From Actinoplanes solisilvae (GTDB taxonomy: Bacteria; Actinomycetota; Actinomycetes; Mycobacteriales; Micromonosporaceae), in contig NZ_RJAC01000007.1 of the NCBI RefSeq assembly GCF_003999975.1, forward strand, positions 287,404 to 351,403: a DNA stretch of 64,000 nt, read 5' to 3'. Within the stretch, counting starts at the first letter, position 1. Each line of letters begins with the position of its first letter. The position numbers were made by a program, and so were the translations under genes. Below the pieces are notes generated by a model. That model did not search any database. It worked only from the letters and a program-made list of their open reading frames with translations, and was not told the DNA's origin. This document shows, piece after piece, positions 36,707 through 44,012 of the stretch.

Positions 36707-38524
36707 TTATCGATCGTCCGACGAACGCCCAGGCGAATCGCCACCCGAAACCTCGGTGGGTATGCGCCTGCTCACGCGCTGCCACAACCAGCCGGCGGGA
36801 ACGTCACGCCCGGAGAGCACGTATTCGGCGACAACCCGATTGGACATCGTGTCGAGCAGCGCCCGCCGCGACCACGTGCGACCCACGAGCAACAGCTGAT
36901 CGCCGGCCTCGAGCATGACGTCGTCCGCCGGCCCGAGCACCGTCTCCCCGTCCCGTTTCAACATCAGCGGTACGGCGTCGAGCCGCCGGTCGCGTTCGTG
37001 GGGCGAGCGCATCAGATCGCCGAGCAGGATGCCCGCGTGCAGCCACGGCTGGAGCGACGGCGCCTCATGCTCAGAGAGCGTCACCTTCCACAGCGCCCCG
37101 AGGTGCGATCCGCAGTGCGCGCGCATCCGGTCGAGCGTCTCCGCGGCCCAGTCCTCGCCCAGCTCCGGCATCTGCTGCAGGAAGTGCCACAGCATCGGCG
37201 TACTCAATCGGGCGTAGATCTCCCGGGCGGCCATCTCAGCCGGCACCAGCAGCCAGTCGATCTCCATGGCCGCGAAGAGCGGGGCGTTCGCCGGCCGGTT
37301 CTGCCGTGCGCCGATGAACAGCGACGGATTGGTCTTGCGGGCGGCGGCCACCAGCGACAGGTTGGTCGCGTCGTTGTCGGTGCCGGCCACGAAACCCGAC
37401 GCGGTCCGCAGGTCGGCCTCGGCCAGCACGGACGGCTCGACCGCGTCGCCCTCGATCAGCGTCAGCCCGTGCTCCGGGTCGGGATGCAGATCGATCACGG
37501 TGACCTCGTGACCGTCGGCCCGCAGATCCTCGGTGAGCTTGTGCCCGAACCGCCCGAAACCGCACACCACCCATCGCCCCGAGGCCGGCGGCCGCCCCGG
37601 CACCGGCATCTCCGCGCCTTCCTCGCGCACAAGCCACGACATCATCAGGTATGCCGAGGGCGCGTGCAGCGCCAAGCGCAGATGATCCCCGTACCGGTCG
37701 AAAGGGTTGACCACGGTCGGCGAGCCGAACGCGTGCATGCGGTGCTCGATCGCGGGGGAGACTGTGCGGGCGATCACCGGGAGCCCGGGCCGGATCAGCG
37801 CGGCCGTCATCGCCACGGTCAGGTTGACCTCGTCGTTGTCGGTCAGCGCGACCACGCCCTCGCAGGCCGGGTGCTCGAGACCGGCGACGCCGAGGGTGTG
37901 CGGGTTGGCGGCGTCGGCGACCAGCCCGGGGATGTCGGAGTAGTACAGATCGATGTCGAGGGTGTCGATGTGCTCGGGCATGTTGTCGATGACGACCATG
38001 CGGCGGCCCAGGGCGTCCAGGGCGTGCCCGAGCAGCTGACCGGTCTGGCCGTAGCCGACGACCAGCAGGAACGGCTCACGCAGACGCTTGACCGTGGCCG
38101 TGAAACGGCGCCGGGCCAGCGCCTCCCGGAAAGCGCGATCACGGATGAGGGTGAGCAACGACCCGATCGCGTACGCCCAGCCGATCACTGTCAGATAGAT
38201 GGTCGCCGTCACCCAGAGCCGCTGCGCCCCGGTAAACGGATGCGGGATCTCGCCGTACCCGATGGTTGTGGCCGTGTAGCTCATGAAATAGAACGCGTCG
38301 AAGAACCCCATGCGCATTGGCTGGCCCGCAGCGTCGCGACCCGGGATCAGGGTCAGGCCGAACACGCTGATCGCGAAGATCAGGATCAGCACGATCAGGG
38401 GCGCCCGCATGCGCCGCAGAACCAGGAAGACCGTCGGCGAGCCCTCGGAGGGACGGGCCATTCTCGTACGCCGTTTCACGCTCGGCCATCCGGCGGGCTT
38501 GTGCGCGGGCCGGCGCGCGGTCAT
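36707..38524 (-). CDS. Two-helix potassium channel with tandem RCK (TrkA-N) domains
   Basis: This is a 605-residue protein. After an N-terminal basic stretch, helix 1 (MRAPLIVLILIFAISVFGL), a pore loop with the K+ selectivity filter TATTIGYGE and helix 2 (TATIYLTVIGWAYAIGSLL) form a KcsA/MthK-like pore. Two NAD-binding RCK domains follow: FLLVVGYGQTGQLLGHALDA near residue 150 and GRWVVCGFGRFGHKLTEDLR near residue 340. Each has the GxGxxG loop and acidic tip (VIDNMPE, VIDLHPD). The C-terminal TrkA-C-like part ends VMLEAGDQLLLVGRTWSR. It would gate K+ flux by ligand binding. Its ATG overlaps the stop of the upstream membrane gene by 4 bp (ATGA). Confidence 0.93.
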   Translation of the reverse strand: MTARRPAHKPAGWPSVKRRTRMARPSEGSPTVFLVLRRMRAPLIVLILIFAISVFGLTLIPGRDAAGQPMRMGFFDAFYFMSYTATTIGYGEIPHPFTGAQRLWVTATIYLTVIGWAYAIGSLLTLIRDRAFREALARRRFTATVKRLREPFLLVVGYGQTGQLLGHALDALGRRMVVIDNMPEHIDTLDIDLYYSDIPGLVADAANPHTLGVAGLEHPACEGVVALTDNDEVNLTVAMTAALIRPGLPVIARTVSPAIEHRMHAFGSPTVVNPFDRYGDHLRLALHAPSAYLMMSWLVREEGAEMPVPGRPPASGRWVVCGFGRFGHKLTEDLRADGHEVTVIDLHPDPEHGLTLIEGDAVEPSVLAEADLRTASGFVAGTDNDATNLSLVAAARKTNPSLFIGARQNRPANAPLFAAMEIDWLLVPAEMAAREIYARLSTPMLWHFLQQMPELGEDWAAETLDRMRAHCGSHLGALWKVTLSEHEAPSLQPWLHAGILLGDLMRSPHERDRRLDAVPLMLKRDGETVLGPADDVMLEAGDQLLLVGRTWSRRALLDTMSNRVVAEYVLSGRDVPAGWLWQRVSRRIPTEVSGGDSPGRSSDDR

Positions 38525-38907
38525 CGCCGATGAAACGTCGTCGTCTCGATCACGAGCAGCGCGACCGAGACGAGGTTGGCCAGGAGCGCCCCGCCGGAGA
38601 GCGACACGACGCTCGCGGTCGCCTCGGCGGTCATGCCGGCCTCGGAGATCTGGGTGGCGTAGACCCAGACCAGCGTGGCGGCGATCAACTGAAGGTCGGC
38701 GACCAGGCTCGTGGCGAGGTGGACCGCGCCGATCTGGGTGCGGTCACCGAACTTCAGCACGGTGGCGATCAGGTTGACCACCACGGCCGCGAACAACTCG
38801 TACTCGTTGTGCAGAGCCGGGTTGGAGATGTCGCCGATGAAGAAGCCCAGGTTGAGGGTCGCGGCCAGCAGCACGAAGAAGCCGAAGATCACTTTTTCCA
38901 GACTCAT
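38521..38907 (-). CDS. Small membrane protein coupled to the K+ channel (DUF6394-like)
   Basis: The 128-residue protein starts MSLEKVIFGFFVLLAATLNL, with GGTGAG 8 nt upstream. It has three to four membrane helices; the first two are separated by FFIGDISNPALHNEYELFAA and KFGDRTQIGAVHLATSLVAD. The sequence resembles a conserved family that I recall as DUF6394, found beside potassium channels of the same kind. It overlaps the channel gene by 4 bp, so an accessory role in the channel or in membrane-potential control is likely but unproven. Confidence 0.8.
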   Translation of the reverse strand: MSLEKVIFGFFVLLAATLNLGFFIGDISNPALHNEYELFAAVVVNLIATVLKFGDRTQIGAVHLATSLVADLQLIAATLVWVYATQISEAGMTAEATASVVSLSGGALLANLVSVALLVIETTTFHRR

Positions 38908-38971
38908 ACGGTGCGCTCACCCCGGGAATCACGCTAATGCCTCGAACGTCCCCGCGCGCGCTGGATCGCCG

Positions 38972-40264
38972 CTATCGGCCGACTTTCCCGTCCGCGTCGG
39001 CGTTCCCGCCCGCGTCCGCGTTCGCGTTCCCGTTCGCGTTTCCGTTTCCGTTTCCGTTCTCGTCCTCGTACAGGGGCAGGCCGGGGTTCGGGCGCAGCGT
39101 GACTTTCACGGCCGAGGCGCGGGGGCCGGCCGTGGCGGCACCGAGGGCGGCGCGCCACTGCTTCAGCGGGAAGACGTGGGTGACCAAGCCGTCGACTCCG
39201 AAGGAGGGGTCGGCGAGCCATTCGACGGCCTGCGCCATGGTGTGGCGGCCGCCGAGGGCGGGTTCAGGGCCGAAGTTGACGCTGCCCTGGACGGTGAGCT
39301 GGCGGTTCCAGACCAGCGACCAGTCGACCGGCTGCTTCCCGGCCCCACCGACGAGGACGAGCATGCCGCTGGGGCGCAGCAGGTGCAGACCCAGATCCAG
39401 GGTGGAGGTCAGACCCACACAGTCGAAGACGACATCGACGCCCTGTTCAAGCAGCGGGATCTTGGTGAGGCGGGGACGGATGACGCGGCCGCCGTGCAGG
39501 TTGGCGAGCGTCTCGACGACCTGGGGACCGGGAGCCAGGGTGCGGTTGGCGCCGGCCCTGGTCGCGTACGGCGGGGTGAAGGTGCCCGGGCCGACGGCGG
39601 TGATGTCGAGGTCGGGATGCAGGCGGCGCAGCGCGGCGATGACGAGCAGGCCGATCGTGCCGGGGCCGACGACGACGGCGCGGTCGCCGCGGCGCTTCCA
39701 GTGCAGGGCGGCGTGCAAGGCGATCGAGGTGGGCTCGGCCAGGACCGCACGACGCGACGGCATGTCGTTGACGGGATGCAGCTGCGATTTGTGGGCGACG
39801 AGCTGTTCGCCCCAGCCGCCGCCGAGCGCGGCGTCGAAACCGAGCGCGGGGGCGTGGCAACCGGAGACGCCGGGCTGGTCGAAGCGCTCACAGACGTACG
39901 GGAAACCGTCGCGGCACGAGCGGCACGGCGCGAACCCGCGGTGGACGCACGACACGATCGGGTCGACCACGACACGCTCGCCCTCATCGGTCACGGCGAC
40001 GATCTCGTGCCCGAGAATCTGGTGGCGAGCGGTGTAGAAGGCGCTGAGCACCAGGGAACTCTTGGCGTGCGCGACGCCGACGTCACTGCCGCAGATGCCG
40101 GTCAGCTCGGGCCGCAGTCGCACCCAGCCCGGCACGTTCGGGAGGGTCGGTGGGGCCAGGTCGTCACGCAGCGAGAGCATCCCGCCGGCGCTGAGGCCAA
40201 GACGGTGGGAGGCCGCGGTGGCCAGATAGCGGGGCACCGACAGATCGGTGAGAACGGCACGCAT
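38972..40264 (-). CDS. Zinc-dependent alcohol/glucose dehydrogenase (MDR family) with repeat-encoded tail
   Basis: This is a 430-residue protein. The catalytic-zinc motifs are LTGICGSDVGVAHAKS (Cys), LGHEIVAVTDEGERVVVD (GHE) and the structural-zinc lobe SCVHRGFAPCRSCRDGFPYV. The Rossmann part is RAVVVGPGTIGLLVIAALRR. HPDLDITAVGPG is unusual because the acidic ribose-binding residue of NAD enzymes is not evident, which suggests NADP use. The layout is like glucose dehydrogenase or threonine dehydrogenase-type MDR enzymes. The last 27 residues are a Gly/Asn/Ala/Asp tail (ENGNGNGNANGNANADAGG onward) encoded by a hexanucleotide repeat. That tail is unlike any MDR enzyme and was probably gained by slippage. 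Confidence 0.87.
   Translation of the reverse strand: MRAVLTDLSVPRYLATAASHRLGLSAGGMLSLRDDLAPPTLPNVPGWVRLRPELTGICGSDVGVAHAKSSLVLSAFYTARHQILGHEIVAVTDEGERVVVDPIVSCVHRGFAPCRSCRDGFPYVCERFDQPGVSGCHAPALGFDAALGGGWGEQLVAHKSQLHPVNDMPSRRAVLAEPTSIALHAALHWKRRGDRAVVVGPGTIGLLVIAALRRLHPDLDITAVGPGTFTPPYATRAGANRTLAPGPQVVETLANLHGGRVIRPRLTKIPLLEQGVDVVFDCVGLTSTLDLGLHLLRPSGMLVLVGGAGKQPVDWSLVWNRQLTVQGSVNFGPEPALGGRHTMAQAVEWLADPSFGVDGLVTHVFPLKQWRAALGAATAGPRASAVKVTLRPNPGLPLYEDENGNGNGNANGNANADAGGNADADGKVGR
38987..39064. repeat. Hexanucleotide repeat encoding the dehydrogenase tail
   Basis: On the plus strand the unit is close to CGTTCC/CGTTTC (for example GTTCGCGTTTCCGTTTCC), repeated about thirteen times with drift. 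On the minus strand each unit encodes two residues (GN, AN or AD). Such arrays change length by replication slippage, so this 3' end is probably variable between isolates. Confidence 0.8.
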
Positions 40265-40609
40265 CGAGATCGCACTCTACGTCCTTTCGATCGGCAACGG
40301 TCACTGCGTCTCGCTCGGCACCCGGTGGCCGCCCCCGCTCCGGTCGCCGGTCGTGGCTCCGCTCTGATCGACGCTCGCGGCTTCCGAGTGTGTTCTGTGC
40401 TAGTCCCCGTGCACGTCGTCCTAACGGCGCGGGCTGCCACCCCTGCAGGATGTGGACCAAGGCGGAAACATTCCCGTTACTCGATGAAGGGGTCCGCGGC
40501 CGGCTGCGGGCTGTCCGGCTCGCTTCGAGGCTTTCCACCCCCCAATCAGGTCACGCGCCCGCAGCGCCGCCACTCCGGGCGGAGTGCTCGCGGTTTCCCG
40601 CGCAGGTGC
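40265..40609. other. Gene-poor interval before the GH3 remnant
   Basis: This stretch holds the promoter region of the dehydrogenase and sequence that leads into the GH3 remnant. No frame in it shows a recognisable protein. The expected N-terminus and signal peptide of the glucosidase are absent, so its 5' end was probably lost here. Confidence 0.5.
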
Positions 40610-41486
40610 CATGCACGCCGACCGTCGTCTATTCCGACGGTCCGGACGGCGTGCGGTTCACCCCGGGAGTCACCGCGTTTCCGGCCACGATCGCCACCGC
40701 CGCCACGTTCAACGAGCCCCTGGCGTACGCGAAAGGCGCGGCCCAGGCGGCGGAGGCGTTCGACAAAGGTAAGAACGTGCTGCTCGCGCCGGGTCTGGCC
40801 AGCGGGCGCACGCCGCTGTCGGGACGCACCCCGGAGTATCTCGGCGAGGACCCGCTGCTGACCGGGCTGATCGCGGCGGCCGGCACGCGCGGGATCCAGA
40901 GCAAGCCGGTGCTCGCCGCGCTCAAGCACTACGTCGCGAACGAACAGGAGCTCGACCGGCAGACCAGTTCGTCGAACGCGGACGAGCGCACGCTGCGCCG
41001 GCTCTACGACCTGCCCTTCGAGATCGCCGTCAAGCGCGGCGCACCGGAGAGCGTCATGTGTTCGTACAACCAGATCAATCATGTGTACGCCTGTGAGAAT
41101 GAGCGTTTGAACAAGGTGCTCAAGGACGACATCGGGTTCGACGCTTCGAATACTCACAACTTCGGGTCGACGCGTCGCGTCACGAAGTGCGGATCATGTT
41201 CCGGCTGACCAACACGGGCCGGCGCGCCGGGACCGAGGTGGCTCAGGCGTACGCCACCCTGCCCGCCTCGACCGGCGAACCGTCGAAGAGCCTGGTCGGC
41301 TGGGAACGTGTGACGCTCGCGGCCGGGCAGAGCAGAACGGTCGACCTCACGCTCAGCCGCGACGACCTGGCCGACCTGCATCTGCTGCAGTACTGGGACG
41401 GGCTGTGGAAAACCGCCAAGGGCACGTACGGCATACGGGTCGGCGGCTCGTCGCAAACCACTCTGCGCGCATCGTTCCGTCGGTAG
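40610..41486 (+). pseudogene. GH3 beta-glucosidase remnant (5' end and centre deleted)
   Basis: From about 40616 the frame reads TVVYSDGPDGVRFTPGVTAF, then FNEPLAYAKGAAQAAEAFDK, LSGRTPEYLGEDPLLTG, KPVLAALKHYVANEQELDRQ and ESVMCSYNQINHVYACEN, the substrate-site side of the GH3 barrel. It breaks after LKDDIGFD, just before the SDW motif that carries the catalytic Asp. In another frame from about 41180 the C-terminal fibronectin-like domain resumes (VRIMFRLTNTGRRAGTEVAQ to the stop at 41486). About 350-450 residues are missing at the junction, with a frame change, and no signal peptide is found. The gene cannot make an active enzyme. Confidence 0.85.
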
Positions 41487-41524
41487 AACCACCGATTCAG
41501 TCGGTGCGGCATGGCGGAGAACCT

Positions 41525-41556
41525 CGCGGGGACCGTCTCCAGGGGCGGTCCCCGCG
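41525..41556. terminator. Hairpin between the GH3 remnant and the 55-residue gene
   Basis: CGCGGGGACCG (41525-41535) and CGGTCCCCGCG (41546-41556) form a perfect 11-bp stem with a 10-nt loop. It stands 38 bp after the GH3 stop and 8 bp before the convergent small gene's stop, so it serves both directions. Confidence 0.75.
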
Positions 41557-41564
41557 TCGCCGGT

Positions 41565-41732
41565 TCACTCGGGGAGCTTGACCTCTTCGTTGCCCTTCCA
41601 GTCCTGCGGCTCACCCTCGCCACCGGCGGACGGGTCGCGGTGGCCGAGCGCCGTTTCGCCCGGAAGCTCCTCCATGCGCTCGTCGGCGATTTCCTCGAGC
41701 TTGGCCTCGGTGTCCTTGCTCAGATCCGACAT
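41565..41732 (-). CDS. Small acidic protein, 55 residues
   Basis: ATG 41732 is preceded by GGAGGTGCGAG, one of the best ribosome-binding sites in the window. The frame encodes MSDLSKDTEAKLEEIADERM, EELPGETALGHRDPSAGGEG and ends EPQDWKGNEEVKLPE. It is strongly acidic and helical in its first half. I do not recognise a family; the quality of the start and the terminator directly after the stop argue that it is real. Confidence 0.7.
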   Translation of the reverse strand: MSDLSKDTEAKLEEIADERMEELPGETALGHRDPSAGGEGEPQDWKGNEEVKLPE

Positions 41733-42144
41733 CTCGCACCTCCGTTGTTGTCCTCGCTACGCCCTCGCCACTACCCGCGTACCGTCCCACCTAAAGAACG
41801 GGGAGACCAGGCTCACGTCCCCAAGCTAGGGACAAACGGGCAGCCGATACCTTCGCGGTATCGCGCCAGCTCGCAGCGTCCACACCCCGCGATCCTCGCC
41901 GGCGGCCTGGCCCCGGCTGCCCCGTCTCGCCTCACGCAGGATGTTTGGTCGTCGCGGCGGCCTGTGAAAATTGGTGGCACGGTTCGGGCTTGCGGCTTTA
42001 GCGTGCTGCCGAACTCTGTCGTCCAGGCAAGGACGTGCCGTTGTACACCCTGTGAGACCTCCCAAGCGCTGATTTGCCGCGCGTCGCGTAATTCGCGTCG
42101 CGCTCCTTTGCTGCGGAAATTCTCACTGGAACCGGTGTATCTCT
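41733..42144. other. Intergenic region with one hairpin
   Basis: No frame on either strand shows coding character. A perfect 7-bp inverted repeat, CGATACC (41845-41851) and GGTATCG (41857-41863) around TTCGC, lies about 110 bp upstream of the small acidic gene. It may be a leader hairpin or operator for it. The right half carries the promoter region of the DUF1062 gene and has fewer G/C than its surroundings. Confidence 0.5.
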
Positions 42145-42720
42145 GTGCTCAAAATCTGGACGATCGTCCCTACATGCCTGCCGCTCATCGTCCGTCGTTG
42201 CCACCTGTGCGCGTCCGATCGATTCCGGGCGAGCGGCAAATTCCGCGTCAACGCCAACCACAAGCTTCTCGATGCCTGGCTTCTCGTGCTCTGCGCCGGC
42301 TGTGGGGATACCGCGAAGCTTTCGCTCCTGGAGCGGGTGAACGTCCGCTCGGTAGATCCCAGGTTGCTCGACCGGCTGCACGGCAACGACATCGTGCTGA
42401 CGGCCGAACTGCTTCAGGATCCGCTCGTGCAGCACCGCAACCGCGTCGCCCTCGACTGGACCAACGCCTGGCGCCTCGACACCAGCGATCCGCTCGACGA
42501 CGGCGGAGTCGACGCGGGAGATGGAAGCGACCCCGAGGTGCTCGACGTCTCGGTGCGCTTCGGAGCGCGGATCCCGGTGCGCCCGGTGCGGCTGATCGCT
42601 GACGGTTGCGGGTTGGCGCGTGCCGAAATCGAGAGGCTGATCGAGGCGGGCAAGCTCGTTGCCGCGGTCCGGCTCGGCGGAAAGATCTCGAGCGACTTCA
42701 CTTTCACGCTCAAACGCTGA
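42145..42720 (+). CDS. DUF1062 family protein
   Basis: The 191-residue protein reads MLKIWTIVPTCLPLIVRRCH from GTG 42145. The family pattern is clear: an N-terminal zinc-ribbon-like part (RRCHLCASDRFRASGKFRVN and LLDAWLLVLCAGCGDTAKLS, with Cys pairs), an RLHGNDIVLTAELLQDP segment, and a C-terminal S4-like helical part (GLARAEIERLIEAGKLVAAV). Function is unknown. The cysteines suggest zinc binding, and the C-terminal half could bind RNA. No partner gene is evident. Confidence 0.8.
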   Translation: MLKIWTIVPTCLPLIVRRCHLCASDRFRASGKFRVNANHKLLDAWLLVLCAGCGDTAKLSLLERVNVRSVDPRLLDRLHGNDIVLTAELLQDPLVQHRNRVALDWTNAWRLDTSDPLDDGGVDAGDGSDPEVLDVSVRFGARIPVRPVRLIADGCGLARAEIERLIEAGKLVAAVRLGGKISSDFTFTLKR

Positions 42721-42937
42721 GTTCGACCGTTCGCTCAGCTCGACGACGGTCCAGAGCCTGCCCGGCGTGATCAGCCGGGCGGCCCTGGGCTGGGTCGACG
42801 CGTTTCCTCTGCCGCGGTCCCCGGCGTTGGAGCATTCGTCTACTTCGCATCTTCGGCTCGCGTTGGTCTCGTCCCGGTTGAGGAGGATCCCCTCCTGCGC
42901 GCAACGGTTGATCAAGGTGCTGGGTACGATCCGCGGC

Positions 42938-43497
42938 ATGAAGCGCGTTGTTGTCAGGCCGCGGATCCAGACGCCGTTGCTGGTTGTCTGCCTTGGCCTG
43001 TTCGCGTTCATCGGCGTCGGGATCTTGTTCGATGGGGATCCGATCGCCCAGCGTGACTGGGGCAGCGTCGGGATCGGAGCTCTCGTCTTCGTGTTCGGGG
43101 TGATCGGCGTCTGGCGGGCGGTCCGCATGGGAGTGGTAATCGACGAACGTGGGGTCCGCATTCGGTCGTTCGACAGCCGTGACAAGTTGACGCCCTGGAG
43201 CATGGTCGAGTCGGTCGAGTGCGTTCAGTGGACGAGCGCATGGGCATGGCGGTCTACGCGCCGATTCTCGTGCTGGGCCGCGAAACCGGCGCGCTGCCGG
43301 TGACGGCGCTGGGTTCGTACTCGCCCGCGGGGGCTGAGCGCCAGACCGATCGGCTTCGCGCGCTGAAGGACGGCGCGTCGGCGACGGCCCAGACTGCGAC
43401 GCCGCGGCTGAACGAGAGATCCGAGCAGAACACCAAGCTGGCGCTGAACGTGACGGCAGAGCGGAACCATGGGTCTGCCGAGCCGGCAGGGGATTAG
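42938..43497 (+). pseudogene. Two-helix membrane protein with PH-like domain, frameshifted
   Basis: ATG 42938 begins MKRVVVRPRIQTPLLVVCLG, two membrane helices (to about residue 65), then a bacterial PH-like domain: VVIDERGVRIRSFDSRDKLT and PWSMVESVECV. At about 43215 this frame turns into low-complexity sequence. A different frame continues the domain with VYAPILVLGRETGALPVTAL and SYSPAGAERQTDRLRALKDG to a stop at 43497. A single insertion or deletion near 43210-43225 explains both. Whether it is a true mutation or a sequencing error cannot be decided from one copy. Confidence 0.7.
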
Positions 43498-43553
43498 TGC
43501 CCGTCGGAGCAGCTGACCGACGCGGGCTCCGGCAGCCGGGCGGTGGGGTGGGC

Positions 43554-44012
43554 TCAGCGGGCGCGGCGGAGATTCAAGGCGCGGCGGGTGGATGGCAGCA
43601 GGAGCATGACGGACGCCCACGCCGCGCCCAGAACCGTCAGTGCGATAGCCACGTCGCCCAACGACGAGGCGACCGAGGCGGGGGCGGTGGCGGTCGCTGT
43701 GAACTCCACCGTGCTGGTTCCGCGTCTGAGGTCCGTTTCGGCCAGGGTCTCGGACAGGGCCGACAGCCAGCCGGCGACCGGGATCAGCACGATCGCCAGA
43801 GCCAGCAAAGAAGTGAGGATCCACGCGGTGTAGTTGCCGCGCAGCATCGCCACGGTCAGCACGACCACTGCGCCCGCGAGGAACACGAACAACCAGCCAC
43901 CCGACGTCACCACGGGCTCATCCTGATAGGGCCCGTTGAGCAACGTCGCGCCGTATCCGGCCAGCCCGAGCGCCAGCATTCCTAACGGCGTCAGCAGCAG
44001 TCCGGCTCTCAA
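43554..44012 (-). CDS. Small integral membrane protein, unrecognised
   Basis: The 152-residue protein starts at TTG 44012, overlapping the thiolase stop (TTGA) with GAGG just upstream. Helices are near LLLTPLGMLALGLAGYGATL, GGWLFVFLAGAVVVLTVAML and YTAWILTSLLALAIVLIPVA, with a fourth near the C-terminus (VAIALTVLGAAWASVMLLL). Between helices three and four is an extracytoplasmic loop (TDLRRGTSTVEFTATATAP). It is the last gene of the nitronate monooxygenase/thiolase operon, and its role there is not clear. Confidence 0.72.
   Translation of the reverse strand: MRAGLLLTPLGMLALGLAGYGATLLNGPYQDEPVVTSGGWLFVFLAGAVVVLTVAMLRGNYTAWILTSLLALAIVLIPVAGWLSALSETLAETDLRRGTSTVEFTATATAPASVASSLGDVAIALTVLGAAWASVMLLLPSTRRALNLRRAR

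Noticed and set aside
38937..40037. Plus-strand frames rich in Phe/Pro/Ala opposite the dehydrogenase
   Set aside because: They are antisense readings of the dehydrogenase and of its tail repeat.
41845..41863. Hairpin with UUCG-like loop as a possible riboswitch or terminator
   Set aside because: Only a 7-bp stem with no U-tract and no conserved riboswitch core; recorded as a simple hairpin within the intergenic entry.
41511..42602. Plus-strand frame of 363 codons around 41.5-42.6 kb
   Set aside because: It covers a terminator, the antisense of the 55-residue gene and an intergenic region; no domain is seen and DUF1062 lies in another frame.
41998..43203. Minus-strand frame of 401 codons across the DUF1062 region
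   Set aside because: It runs antisense through DUF1062 and the PH-domain gene and shows no family motif; codon use is not G/C-biased at third positions in that frame.
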